A stretch of DNA of 64,000 bases, from the NCBI GenBank assembly GCA_029207755.1, contig JARCOQ010000170.1, positions 62,001 through 126,000 on the forward strand, read 5' to 3'. Under the pieces are notes generated by a model that was not told the origin of the DNA, ran no database searches, and was given only the letters and a program-made list of their open reading frames with translations. Origin of the DNA: Chamaea fasciata. Its lineage: Eukaryota; Chordata; Aves; Passeriformes; Sylviidae. Positions 11,601 to 22,560 of this stretch are shown here, in pieces. The translations under genes were made by a program, and so were the position numbers. Position 1 is the stretch's first letter. Each line of letters starts with the position of its first letter.

Positions 11601-14600
11601 CCTGTACTCTTATCTCCTGCTGTTGTATTCTCGCTCTGTTTCTTGTATTTGTATCTGCCCTTCTCCGCCTTGCCTCTTTAAATGTTTACCTCAAGCCTGT
11701 CTGCACTGCATTCCTTGCCTGTAAAAGCCAAGGTGGTGGCAGCAGGATTTGAAACAAAGTGCAAACAAAAGAGAGAGATTCATTTCTCACAGTCCTAAGC
11801 TGAAAAGGACAGCAGTGCAGCCAAAATGCTCTCTGCTCATGGAAGGGAACTGCTGTGATACTTCCAAGTCTGTGCTGAGGCCAGCAATAAAACCTTTGTC
11901 ATGCAGCCTCCCAGCCAAAAGTGATCCAACTTGACAGCAAAGGGAGGGACATTTTCTTTCTTGGCAACCCTCGTTTGACCTCTGCATGAAGAGAGCACAT
12001 GCACTGCAGCAGCAGTCATTCTGGCTGCTTTGCAGAAGGCAGTCTACAAAGGCAGTTGCTGCTGCTCTTCCAAAGGCTGGCATGCCTCTCCTTAGAAAGG
12101 TGCTGCTCTGCTAGTCTTGGAGCAGCAAGCTCTTCCTCTCGCTGGCACTGTGTTCTGCCATGCCGCCCCATTCCCCTGGAGAGGGAATTTTTAGGCTGTT
12201 TCCTTTCTTGTGTGATGAAATCACTTCCCTAAGTTTCGCCCTCCTGTTTCTGTTTTCTCTCTCAGTGCCTGCAAGGATTGTATTTTCTTCACTCGAAGCA
12301 CGTGATCCACCGAGATGTGAAGAGCCACAACATCCTTCTGGGAAGCGACGGCTCTGTCAAGCTGGGTCAGTGTATTCTTAGTCAGGTGCGGCGTTCCAAG
12401 CACGCAGAGCGTGGGGCTGCTTTGAGTGACTGCCAGCTCCCCAAAAATGGTGCTGGTGGGAGTGCAGGGGCTCCTGTTGCAAGCTGAAGGCAAAATTGCA
12501 ACATGCACAGAGGTGTGACAAGGAACCACAAGCAGTCAAGAGTGGCGTGGGTCTGTGTCCCTTCCAGAGGGAGAGAGCTACAATCTAAAGCTTCAGGGGA
12601 ATAAAGGACACTGCTGTGAGCAATGTTTAGAAAGCTGGCATTTTTTTGCAGGTGGCCAATACCACACTTCCTGGGCTTAAGCCCCGAGGAAAGGAAGTGT
12701 GGACAGTGCTCCAGGAGATTCAAGAGCACATTCTTAGACTGAGAGCGGGGAATTCTTTTCTTTGGGTTCCTAATTTGAGGTGATTTTCATTGTGTGTTGT
12801 TTTCTCCACAGCTGATTTTGGCCTCTTTGCTCAGCTCCTCCCTGAGCAAAGTAGGCAGAGCTCAGTGGCCAGGACACCTGGGTGGATGGCTCCTGAAGTT
12901 ATGAAAGACCAACCGTATGGCCCCAAAGCAGACATTTGGTCGCTTGGAATCGTGGGCATTCACATGGTGGAAGGAGAAGTTCCTTCCTGGAATGAAACTC
13001 CTGTCTCGGTAAGGTGCAAATGCTCACCGATCCCGCTGTCTTTCTCAGCTGTCCCATGTTGTGTGTGCCATTGGACAAAATCCCATTGCCATCTGCTGGC
13101 ACCACTTGCAGCTCTTTTTAGAAGGTGGCCTCCTAAAAGTGTCCCCTGCAGCACATCAGCATCTGCTGTAGCTTTGGTTGCATCAGAAGGGAAGTGGAAG
13201 GTCAAGCAGTTCAGAAACCTGCCATTTTGCCCTCCAGCCATGCCTGACATTTGCTTTTTGAACCATGTTGGAGCTCTGTCTCTGAAGGAAAGGAATTTTA
13301 CTGTGGAATGGTTAGATATGTTCTTAGTACCCTTGGAAAGGGAGGTTTAATCTTCGCAGTTTCAATTTTATAGACAAAGTAAGAAAAGAGGAAAAAGCCA
13401 AGGAAAACCCCAGAGAAAAAGAAAAAGGAAAAATAGCAAAAGCAAGTGAAAAAGGGAAAGAAAAAAAAAAAGAAAAGCCAAAAGAATAGAGAAAAAGAAA
13501 AGCCAAAAGAAAGATCAAAAGAGAAAAGAAACAATCACCAAGTAAATCCCAAAGCAGTCGTGCTTCCTTTTTCCTTTTTTGACCACAGCACAACAATTTT
13601 TCTCCATGCTGTAGCATCTTTCCCAAATCCTGTGAGTTATCCAGATTTTCAGCTTTTCAAGACATCTGTCTGGGTGGCCTCTCTAAATTCAGGATGTGTT
13701 GCTCCCCAACTGCAGTTAGAATTGTATGCCGGACCCTGAGCTGTTTCTGGGTACTTTAAAAAGTTGATGGGCTTGCAGTCAGGTGCCCGTGGCTGGGATC
13801 CAAGGGGTGCGGTTGACGCCGCTGCTGTTCCTTTACCGTGGGAGCAGGGACAGCCCTGGGTTGCACAGTTGTAATGACAGGGAGCACTGCAGCTCCCCAC
13901 CATGCCCAGTGGCTGAGCTCAGCTGCAGAGGGACACGATCAAAGCCCCTTTGATCTCACCTCTGGCGGTGTGAGAAAAGGAAAGCAAGCTGCCATAAGTA
14001 TTTGCACTCAAGGGGAGTTTGTTTGCTGGTTTAGGTTTGGAAATTTTTCTCTGGATTGAAGAAGATAATAACAAAGTCTCTTTGGTCACCATCTATTTCA
14101 GTGCCAGCAGCACAGAGCTGTTGGTATTGTGATGGGCATTTTTACAGAGACCAGGTCAGAAGCCTCCTGGTGTCATGCGCAGAGCCTGCCGAAACTTGCC
14201 GTTCTCTGCCCGGCACTTTCTGCGCTGGGCACACCATGAGTGCATTGACTCGAGTATCCAAATGAGCATTGGCTTATCATAGGGATGGCACTTCTCCTTC
14301 CTCTGATTTGACCATGAGAAGGTTTCCTTTTGCCACATAAAGAAGCTGAAACTTGCAGACTGCGGACAGACAGAGCTGTAGGTGTCTCCTCTGTGCCCAA
14401 AGAGGCATTTTCATGGCAAAAGATTGGTGCAGGCATCTTTTTGTGTCTGTGTTGAATAGGAGATTCCAAATGTTTGTTTCCTTCCCCGAGGAACGCCTGG
14501 TGGATTTCCTTTCATTTCTTCCAATTCCCATTGTTTTCTGGAACAGGACAAAAGGCCTGATGAGTTTTGTTTTATGGCAGATGTGCGGAAGGGACCAACG

Positions 14601-16561
14601 AGCAGTGCAGAGGTGCCTTTCATGTAATAATCCTTGGAAATAGTAGGGTTAGTTAGACTAGCAAAGTGCCTCTTCTAAAAAGCCTGTCAGGCTGCTGTGA
14701 ATCCTCAGAGAAGGAAACATGCTTTTGCTGATGGAGTTCCCACTAACTACGTCAGTCAATGAAATAGCTGCCAAAGCAAGATCTACTGGATGTTGGAAAT
14801 CTGTGGCTGCATGGGCATTGGGGTTTTTGTTGGTACAGGAAAGTCAGCTCTGCCTCTCGGCCAGGGCACAAACTGTCGCTGCAGAGTGGAGCTTAAACAA
14901 TGGGATCTGGGAGGGCAGTTGCAGTTCCAGGGAAAGAAGCAGGTGGAGCCGGGTGTTTCCATTTTCTCCAGCCTCAACTGCTGATAGCCACTGGAGGGAG
15001 ACCAAGGCTGTGGCAGCCCAACCTGTTCTTGCCGCGCACACGTCACTTCCTGAGCTGCTGCCTGCAGACAGACGAGGCACGGCGCTGGTCTGCCAAGGAG
15101 CTGCTGCAGGTAAAATGCCAAGGGGCCGCAGGGGAAACAGTGTCCCAGGGACGGGCTCCTCCTGCACTGAAGTGCAAGGCATCAGATGAGCTCCCCTCCT
15201 CCTCACTTCCACACTTGGTGCTTTCAAATGAGAACGCTGAGGAATCCTAGAGTGGCCTGGGCTGGCAGGGACCTGTAAAGTTCATCTGGTCCAAGTGGCC
15301 TGCAATGAGCAGGGACATCTTTGAAGAGATCGGGTTGCTCAGAGGCCTGTCCCATCTGACCTTGAATGGTTCCAGGGACAATGCACCTACCAGCTCTCAG
15401 GGCAACCTGTGCCAGTGCTGCACCATGCTTTGAGTAAACAGGTTTGTTGTTAGACCTGCTCTGACTCCATCCCCATTTTGTTTAAAAGTATTAGCCCACT
15501 TGCTATTGGAAGTGAACCTATGTAAAAAAGTCTTCTATTTTCCCTCAGAAGCCACTTTGAAGTTTTAGAAGGTGGCAATAATGTCTCCCTGGGGTCCATT
15601 CTTCTTTCTTCAGGCTGTATAAGTCCAGGTCTCTCAGCCTGTCTTCAGAGGACAGGTGCTCTGTCCTCTGACTGTTTCTGTTGCCCTGTTTTGTAATTTG
15701 GTGGGGTGCTCAGTTCTATCTAATGGCAAAAGAGTTGAAGCAGAGCAATGTGGAGAACAGAGGCATGAAATAGTGGTGGAGGAAGCATAGGAAACCAGTC
15801 CCAGCCAAGCAGTCAGGCATTTGGCCGTGGGCAGAAGGGGCTGTGGAGGGCTCACTGGGAGCCTCTGAGGGGTTCTGGTTTGTACCCCCCCTCCACTCTT
15901 GGATGTTTCTGCCACGCAGACAGGGACAGCTGAGGGTGACTGGTCCCAGCCCCATCTGCTGCCTGGCACGGTCAAGCCGATGGCAACTGCCCCAGGGTTT
16001 ACTGCCAGCTTGTGTGGCAGAGAGGGAAGTGCAGGATCCAGTGCCGCTCGGCTGTCCCTGCTGGGAAGGAAGGTGCCAGCCAGCACAGGAGGGGCAGGGC
16101 GTGGAAAGGTAGGCACTGTTCCATGTCCCTGTGGAAATCAGCACAGTGCCTGTCTTTCAAAGAGAGGGACCTATGTGAGTCATAGAGGTATCCTGGAAAG
16201 AGGAAACCCCAGGGAAATTTCTAGAGCAGCGGCAGGGCAAAAGTCCCATCAAGATGAAGACACCAGAATAAACAGATGAGTGGGATTCTGGGCCAGGTTT
16301 GCCTATGATGCCAAGGTCCTCATACGAAGCTGTAGGTGCAGATTGTCCCACTGGTCGTGTTTCTGGCTCTTTCTAGAAACCAGAGGGACCCTGATTGAGC
16401 CTGTGAAGCACTAAGCTTGGAAAGTCATGGTTCATTGATTTTTGGTTTGTGTTTTTTATTTTCTTTCCTGTGGACAGCATCCGTTTGTAAGATCAGGAAA
16501 TTCAGCATTCACCCTGACACCGCTGATCATGGCAGTGAAGAAGATAAAGAAGAAGGAGTAG
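5614..16561 (+). CDS. PAK-like serine/threonine kinase, complete 15-exon gene, 581 aa
   Basis: Exons: 5614-5692, 6075-6112, 6557-6679, 7256-7402, 7463-7597, 8023-8217, 8540-8705, 9023-9086, 9739-9787, 10554-10666, 11305-11422, 12266-12365, 12812-13008, 14972-15109, 16478-16561. All phases join to one 1746-base frame ending in TAG. The start ATG precedes a hydrophobic segment (about residues 4-23), a probable signal anchor. Residues 130-174 form a charged coiled coil. IYTGS at 240-244 matches the PAK linker before the kinase domain. Kinase motifs: IGSGTFGEV (313-321), VAIKK with Lys336, helix-C Glu352, HRDVKSHN (424-431), DFG (444-446), MAPE (468-471) and DIWSLG. The C-terminal TPLIM resembles the PAK end. 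PAKs normally carry an N-terminal CRIB/autoinhibitory region, but none is visible here. The activation-loop Thr of PAK1 is replaced by Ser460. Catalysis looks possible; the substrate is unknown. The exon 6 donor (GTGTGT) is the least certain junction. Confidence 0.9.
8023..8325 (+). other. Exon 6 read-through frame of the PAK-like gene
   Basis: If exon 6 is not spliced at 8217 the frame stays open to a stop at 8325. The relic copy at 24050 stays open to 24367 and ends in HELQ. The two read-through tails differ by a frameshift near 8260-8300, so the tail is not conserved as protein. I therefore prefer splicing at 8217, which keeps phase with exon 7; a short alternative isoform remains possible. 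Confidence 0.35.
13380..13545 (+). repeat. A-rich (AAAGAAAAGCC-like) low-complexity intron tract
   Basis: This purine-rich simple sequence lies in the intron between kinase exons 13 and 14. It produces spurious lysine-rich and phenylalanine-rich open frames on the two strands. Confidence 0.7.
15243..15700 (-). mobile_element. CR1 LINE 3' fragment
   Basis: It has the typical avian CR1 3' region in reverse: a GGCTGGCAGGGACCT-like stretch with CATCTGGTCCAA near the left end, then the GTGCCAGTGCTGCACCA-type segment, and CAGGCTGTATAAGTCCAG near the right end. It lies in the last intron of the kinase gene and is divergent, so an old insertion. Confidence 0.8.
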
Positions 16562-16681
16562 ACATGAATGTGACATTCATGTAATGACTGGTTATCTCAA
16601 TAACCACCTTAGAGAAGGCTTGTAGAGTAGGATTATAGGTTTGATATTCTATATTATCTATATAGAATAGGGTTATGAGGA

Positions 16682-16687
16682 AATAAA
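16682..16687 (+). terminator. Polyadenylation signal of the PAK-like kinase
   Basis: AATAAA lies 120 bases after the TAG stop codon. The following sequence is conserved in the relic copy near 22450-22560, which has its own AATAAA at about 22450. Confidence 0.7.
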
Positions 16688-16689
16688 AT

Positions 16690-18550
16690 TGCTGAAACGT
16701 AAGCTCATCTGGAAGATTCCGTTCTTTCTCACCCTGTCAATAAGTGCAGCTTTTCTGTCTGAGTGTTCCGTTGTCTGTTGAAGGTGCAGAGTGACATTGA
16801 CAGCTTCTTAGGTGTGCCTTGAAAGTGGGGAAGGCTCCGCTTCAGTCATCCTCTCCAGACCACAGTGCCTTTGGAATACGGCCCACTGACCGTATTTTGC
16901 ACACCTGTGGTACTTCAATTTGAGGCAGAAAGGACAGTGGCATTGGCAGGCAAAACCAAAGGAGGAGTGGGGCAGCCAAAAGATCCTGTGCACATGCAGG
17001 TCTTCAGCTGTGACTCAAGAGCGTTTGGGTTCGTGCCATTTGGATTTGTATCCCGAAGTGCAATCTCTTTGGCTGCAGGAGAGTCTTGCTCAAGTGAGAA
17101 ATCAGCAAGATCAGTGAGAATGCTCTGAGAGGTTTCCTCTGGTGCAGAGCTGTCAGCGTCTGTGAGGTGAGAGCGGACGCAGTCTCGCCCAGGGCGGAGG
17201 CCCCTGGCAGAGCCCGGAGCAGCCTGAGCCTGGGCAGAGGCAGGCTGCAAGGAGGCCCTTGTAGCCTGGGAGCAGGCGAATGCTCCGCTCTCAGAGCCCG
17301 GCTGGCAGCCGGCCGCTCCCGAGGGGAAGCGTAGCCCAGCTGGGCACAGCACAGACGGGTGGCATCGGCCGTCTGCAGTCTGCACAGGAGCAGAGAAAGG
17401 CAAACGGCAGCCGAGGGCTGCAGGCCTGGCTGAGGATTCCCACTCTTGTGCCGGCTGCCCTGGAACTCCTGGCAAAGGGGAGCAGTGTGTGCAGCACTCC
17501 GGGCACAGGGGAGGGAGCCGGGCTGCTCTGCAGGCTCCAGCACAGAGTAGTGTCCTCCAGGCACGGCGCTTCTGCCGAGGGAACCGAGGTTGGCGGGCGG
17601 CAGGGACAGCTTGCCCCAAGGGCCAAACACACACACCCACTGCAATGGAATGCTGCTTTTTATTGCCTTTCCCAGCCCAGGGTGAACCATGTGCCCTTTC
17701 CCTTTGGCTGGGTACTGGGGAACTTTTATTCTCTCCTGACTGCCTACCTTTCTGTCCCCTCCCCTCTTCTACTACTTCCCTTTTGGTCTGGGCTTCAAGC
17801 TGGCCCCTCTCCCAGCTCCCAGCAAAAGCCAACAAATTAACTAGAACAAATCCAAGCCATAAATAACAGTACCTAGAACCAACAATTTTCATTCATTTTT
17901 GTAATCATCTTCCGGCTGCAGCAAAATATTACCCTGTATCTCACAGAGGGAATCGGGGATGAGCCTGTGGCTTGCGCTTGAGCAGGGAACTGATTTGGAT
18001 GGGAGCAGAAGGCTTTCAGTAGGTGACTGGTGTTTTCTTGATTAATTTCTGAAGGAAAGACACAACGTGGCTTCAGTCAGCAAACAGCTTTTCAAGGTGC
18101 AGTGACAAAATGCTTGGGAGCAATTCCCAGAGAAGGAAGGTGCTGAGAAAATCTTGAACTGAAAGAAATCATGAATTCCCTTAGCATTAACAGAGAGAGT
18201 TGAGCTGTCTTATTTCCTCCAGTGCACTGATTAATGTGTGCAAGTGGCTACCTTAGCCTTGAGAATGGAGTAGTCCTCCTAAGAAGGTAGCGGGAATGCA
18301 TTCAAGGGGAAGCAAGTGGTTCTAGGAGGCTCTTGAGCATCAGAGGAGAATTTGAGGAATGGGATGTTCCCCGAATGACCACCAGAGATCCTTAAGAGAG
18401 CCCTACTCTCTCGTTCTTCACTTCTGAGACGTGATTTAAATTTGTCCAATAATTTGAGGGAATATTTAGCCTGTGAGTTTCTGCAAAGTAATGAGTAGGT
18501 CTTATTTCCATGGTTACAAATCAGTAGGTGAGATTTCTGAGTGAGCACAT
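16690..18550 (+). repeat. Kinase 3' flank, duplicated at 22.5-23.65 kb
   Basis: Segments of this flank (16860-17050 and 18270-18410) recur in the same order at 23090-23260 and 23510-23640. The GC-rich middle (17.16-17.6 kb) and the sequence after it are absent from the second copy. No exon was recognised. A 325-codon minus-strand open frame (17892-16915) crosses the GC-rich part but shows no domain and is not conserved in the duplicate. Confidence 0.6.
17160..17600. promoter_or_regulatory. CpG-rich block downstream of the kinase
   Basis: This GC-rich stretch has many CG dinucleotides inside otherwise moderate-GC flanking DNA. It could be a CpG island serving an unseen transcript. No start codon with a convincing exon series was found next to it. 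Confidence 0.3.
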
Positions 18551-19175
18551 GTTAGAGAAGTGATTCCCCACACAGGCAGCACTGAAATAAAGTCATGCCT
18601 CCTTTCTCACACTGAGCTGGCACCGGGGACCGGGCCCTGCTTGGGAACTTCCATTTTAGTCCCTTCTATTGAAAGGTGAGAATGAAACTTCTTCCAGCCG
18701 TTTCCCTCTGGTTTCCATTCTTGGGGGCCAAAGCTCTGTGCTGCAGGTGGCCCGGGTGTGTGCAGAGCAATGCAGCCTCCACAAAGCCCTTGGTTTCCCC
18801 ACAAGCCATCATGATTTCTTGCCAGGTGTGCCCAGCTGTGGCAGGAGAAAGAGCCCGCAGCGCAGTGGGCGCCGTGCCCTGCCCAGCCGGGGCACTCTGG
18901 CACAGAGCAGCAGCAGTGCCAGCACCTTTCAAACCACTCCTGCCTTGGCTTCGCCTGGGACACAGAAGCCTCTGGAAAGCAGCACCACATGTCGCGTTCC
19001 CGGCTTGGAGCAGCTGCTGCTGGTGGGGGGCAGACCTGGCCCCTTGTATCGCTTCCAAGTGGGAATCCAGGTGGAGACAGAGACATACATACAGAGAAAG
19101 CCCGGGCTTGTCCAAGAAGTGGGCAAATGTATGGGGGAATGTGTTAGGAATCATTTCAACTGTTGTGCCAACACT
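18550..19175. other. No gene recognised
   Basis: This is moderate-GC sequence between the kinase 3' flank and the minisatellite. Open frames on both strands run through it but show no domain and no shared splice structure. Confidence 0.4.
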
Positions 19176-19179
19176 GCCT

Positions 19180-20035
19180 GCTCTCCTTTTCTCTCTTCAC
19201 ATTTCCTCTTCTTTTCCATCTCACATTTCCCCCCCTTCCCACTCACAATTCTCACAGTTTTCCTGTCGTGTTTCCCTCCCAGTTTTCTCATTTCCCCCAC
19301 CCTGTTCAGCTCACTTTCCTCCTGCTTTATCTCTCATCTTTTCCCACCTTCCCACTCTTGCCTGGTTTTTTCTTCCCTCATGCTTCTCACCGTTTTTCCC
19401 TCACTTACCCTGCCCTTTTCTCCCCTCACGTTTCCCTTCTTTTCTCCGTCATATTTCTCAGTATTTTCTCTTCTCGTTTCTCACTTTCACCCTCCGGTTT
19501 CTCGCCCTTTTCCTCTCACATTTCTCACACTTTTCCCCTCACGTTTAGCATTCTTTCCCCATCACGTTCCTTTTACTTCTCCTCTTGCATTTTGTGCCCT
19601 TTATTCACTCCTGTTTTCTGCCACTTTTCCCATCAAACTTCCCACCTTTCTTTCCCCTCATGTTTTCTGCCTTTTTCTGCCCTCTGGTTTCTCACTCTTT
19701 TCCCCGCAGGATTCTCACCATGTTCCCCTCACGTTTTCTGCCCCTTTCTCTCTCTTTGCCAGTCAAGTTTCTCACTCTTTTCCCCCCACATTTCCTTCCA
19801 TGTTTTCCCCCGAGAGTTCTCACGCTTTTCCCCTCATGTTTTTAGAATTTTCCCATTGTATTTCCTGCCTTTTCCTCCTCTCACCTTCCTCTCCTGTTTT
19901 CGCTCACATTTTTCACCATTTCCCACTCAGGTTTCCTTCCCTTTTCTTCCCTCACACTTTCCTCCTTTTTTCATTCACATTTCTCACACTTGTCACCTCA
20001 CGTTTGCTGCCTTTTTTTCCCCTCACATTTCTTAA
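19180..20035 (+). repeat. Pyrimidine-rich minisatellite
   Basis: About 855 bases of degenerate tandem repeats, with units of roughly 22-26 bases resembling TTCTCACTTTTCCCCTCACG. The strand is almost purely C and T with recurring single CACG/CACA motifs. All three plus-strand frames stay open for long stretches (up to 483 codons) purely because of composition. Such polypyrimidine tracts can adopt triplex structure and are prone to slippage. Confidence 0.85.
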
Positions 20036-20694
20036 GCCACTGCTTCCTGTCAGTGACTGTTCCTCTTCAGAAGCTGAGGGGCTTCTCTTCTTTCCTCCTG
20101 TCATCCCCTACTCCAAATAATGGGCGCCAGAGCAGCGCTCCAAGAAGCCCCTGCCTGTGCGTCTGCTGAACAGAATGTCGCTGCTCAGCTTGAAGAATCC
20201 CATTAAGAACAACCTCAGCTGCACTGCACTTCCTGCTGCAGTTTTGATTAGTGTTTCAATTCTATAGGGTCTTCACAGTGTTCTAAATAAAGAGGTACCC
20301 CGAGGGATACACATGGCAGGTGAGCAGCCACTGCACCATCCGCCCCAAGCGGATCCCATCTCCGTTTTCATCACCTCACAGTCACTGTGACTCCTGCCTG
20401 GACGAAACCACTTGTGATGCTTCTTGATGCTAAACCAAGTCCATCTGCACAGGAAATGCTTTTGGCCCTCTCCTGGAAAAAAAAGAAAAGTTTTTATTTG
20501 AAAACATTCAAACCCCGGAGTTTCTTCCTCTGTTCACCTATTTGAATTGCCTTGACATCCAAATACTGCCAGCCACCGTTCCAAACTGGCTGGTCTGTGT
20601 TGGTGTGCGCAGAGCAGAGGTGCCACGCCGTCTCCGTTTCCCGGGTGTCTGTTAATGTCCATTTCAGCAGACGGCTGAGGGCTCGGCCTGCCCC

Positions 20695-20815
20695 AGCCGC
20701 CATCTTGTGCGTGGCTGCCTCTGCTCTCTGGCCTCCATCTTGGGCGTGGCTGCTCCAGCCCTGGCCGCCATGTTGTTCTTGGCTGCCTCAGCCCTGGCTG
20801 CCATCTTGTGCATCC
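20695..20815 (-). promoter_or_regulatory. Cluster of four CCATNTTG (YY1-like) motifs in a short tandem repeat
   Basis: CCATCTTG occurs at 20700-20707, 20735-20742 and 20801-20808, and CCATGTTG at 20768-20775. The spacing is 35, 33 and 33 bases. The minus strand reads CAAGATGGCGGC at the first site, the known consensus for the zinc-finger factor YY1. The units also share GTGGCTGCC-type sequence. This is either a small minisatellite or a regulatory array. Confidence 0.5.
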
Positions 20816-20819
20816 ACCT

Positions 20820-21450
20820 AGTCCAACTCTGAAACAAACGTGTCGCTGTTTTGCCAGCAGTCAGCACCAGAGACGCCAACACCAGCGTAAGGAGTAAGCG
20901 GCTTTTACTGGAGTGCAAAGCAGCAAAGGAGTACCAGAGGATAAGCTAAACAATGCACCTGATTATTACAGCAGAAGACTGCCCGTAGGGATTAAGAAAG
21001 GTACATCGACAGTTACCCATATGCTTTGCCATCCTCCTGACACACTCGTCAGCTGGCGAGCCCCTGTCACACCAAAGGATTGGAAATGCACTCCCCGTAG
21101 CCAGGGATTCCTATGCAGCTGGCCCACCCACAGGCCAGGCCGCAGACTTTGCTGTTAGAGACCCCAGATTTTATTCTGTTGAATAAACAAGCTACCAAAA
21201 CTTTTAGTGCAGGAACATCTGATTTCATCCTTCTCTTGGCCCGGGCTCAGAGAGGAACCAAGGCAGTTTGCTTTGACCATATATCTTCAAACAAGACCAC
21301 ACAGATCTGATTCTGTGGCCTTGTCTGGCTTCTAAGTGCGGAAAGGTAAATACCTGTTGCACTACCAACCGGATTCATCTATCATCCCGGTAACGGTCCT
21401 GCCTGTTTTGTTTATGAGCCCATATAAATACAATGTTTGGTTGGAAGGGT
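20820..21450. other. Unclassified segment with LTR-like signals
   Basis: It contains AATAAA on the plus strand near 21181 and on the minus strand nearby, a TATAAATA-like site near 21425, and TGGCGTCTCTGG on the minus strand near 20870. These are suggestive of an ERV LTR, but no TG/CA borders or target-site duplication could be fixed. No gene is visible. Confidence 0.25.
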
Positions 21451-22139
21451 CGTCCGGAGGTTAGCTTTGGCTTAGGGCCTGTTGTTGAGTTTTTAGTACT
21501 TCACCAGAATTGTCTTTTTACAGGCAGTGGTGCTGTCCCCTCGGCTGCAATGGCATCTTCAGCTGGTCCCACAGGGATTGCCAACACTCTGGTTGTGCTG
21601 CACTCCTTGTGAGTGGAGTCGTCAGTCTCTTGGGTGAGCAGATTCTCTGTCACGGAGTCCAAAATTCTGCTCTGGGATTCACCAAGGTAACAAGAGGAAA
21701 GCGCTTCTGCAGTTCTGACATGGAAATTGTCCTGCTGCGTGGGCTTTGCTGTGAGTCTGAAACACAGCAGCTCTCTGGCCTTTCGGTGCTGCTGGCTGAG
21801 CTAGCTGCTGCCTACTCAAGGCTCAGGTAGGCACCTGAGCTGCCTCGCCGCACTGCAAAATCCATCTCAGTGCTCATGGCACGCCCAGATGCCTTATCTC
21901 AGTGGAAGTCCCACCGGCAGTGTCAGAGCAGCGGCTCCTCGGCATTGGTGCTGCCTGTGCTCTCTGCCCTGGCCCTGGCCCTGGCCGTGGCAGTGCTGGC
22001 CCTACTGCCATGCATGCACAGGGAATGGGAACTGCTGCCTGACGTTTTTCAGCTGCGCCACTGCTGCTGCTCAAGACACCTCAATGAATGGATTAGTGGG
22101 GTTGTGGGCCATATGAGCCTGTGATAGCAAGGTCCTGGA

Positions 22140-22255
22140 CATGAAGGCAGAGGTGCAGAGTGTCCTGCCAGTCCTATTTCAGCGTATTTCTGGGAACCAG
22201 GGAATCCCTCTTGATCCTATGAGGCACTGAGTTTGCAAAGTAATGGTTCCATTGT

Positions 22256-22286
<31 letters not shown>

Positions 22287-22560
22287 CTTGTTGTTTTCCC
22301 TTTGTGCTGCATCCCTATTTGATGCCAGCCGAGCCTCTCTCCAGATGGGCATCTCTGATCATTGCAGTGAAGCAATGCAGGCAGTTCAGGAGGTGGTGAC
22401 GACCATTTCAGGATGACTCTCTCCAGTTCAAGCCCTGAGTGGGAGTCAGAATAAAAACTCTATCAAACCTCAACTCCATTGGAAGATTCCCTTCCTTGTC
22501 ACCCTGTGAATAAGGTCTACATGACCTTTCTGAATTGTCCATTGTCTTTTCAAGATGGAA
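22140..22560 (+). pseudogene. Relic of the PAK-like gene last exon and its 3' end
   Basis: Sequence from the end of intron 14 through the last exon and polyadenylation site of the complete gene (about 16300-16790) is recognisable here in the same order. The exon remnant at about 22308-22400 keeps GCATCC at the start and ATCATTGCAGTGAAG, equivalent to the TPLIMAVKK end of the intact exon. It has lost the frame and the AG acceptor context. The intron carries a (TTG/CTG)n run at 22250-22300 that the intact copy lacks. This shows that another PAK-like gene once ended here. Confidence 0.7.
22250..22302 (+). repeat. TTG/CTG trinucleotide microsatellite
   Basis: This imperfect run of TTG, CTG and TTC triplets lies directly before the relic last kinase exon, where the intact gene has a T-rich tract. 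Confidence 0.8.

Noticed and set aside
16915..17892. Minus-strand open frame of 325 codons downstream of the kinase
   Set aside because: It follows GC-rich composition, has no recognisable domain, and the duplicated flank does not preserve the frame over its central part.
19180..20035. CRISPR-like array
   Set aside because: The repeats are degenerate and contiguous, without unique spacers, and the genome is a vertebrate.
18669..20120. Plus-strand open frame of 483 codons
   Set aside because: It lies mostly in the pyrimidine minisatellite; all three plus frames are open there and the peptide is a Ser/Phe/Pro low-complexity run with no conserved features.
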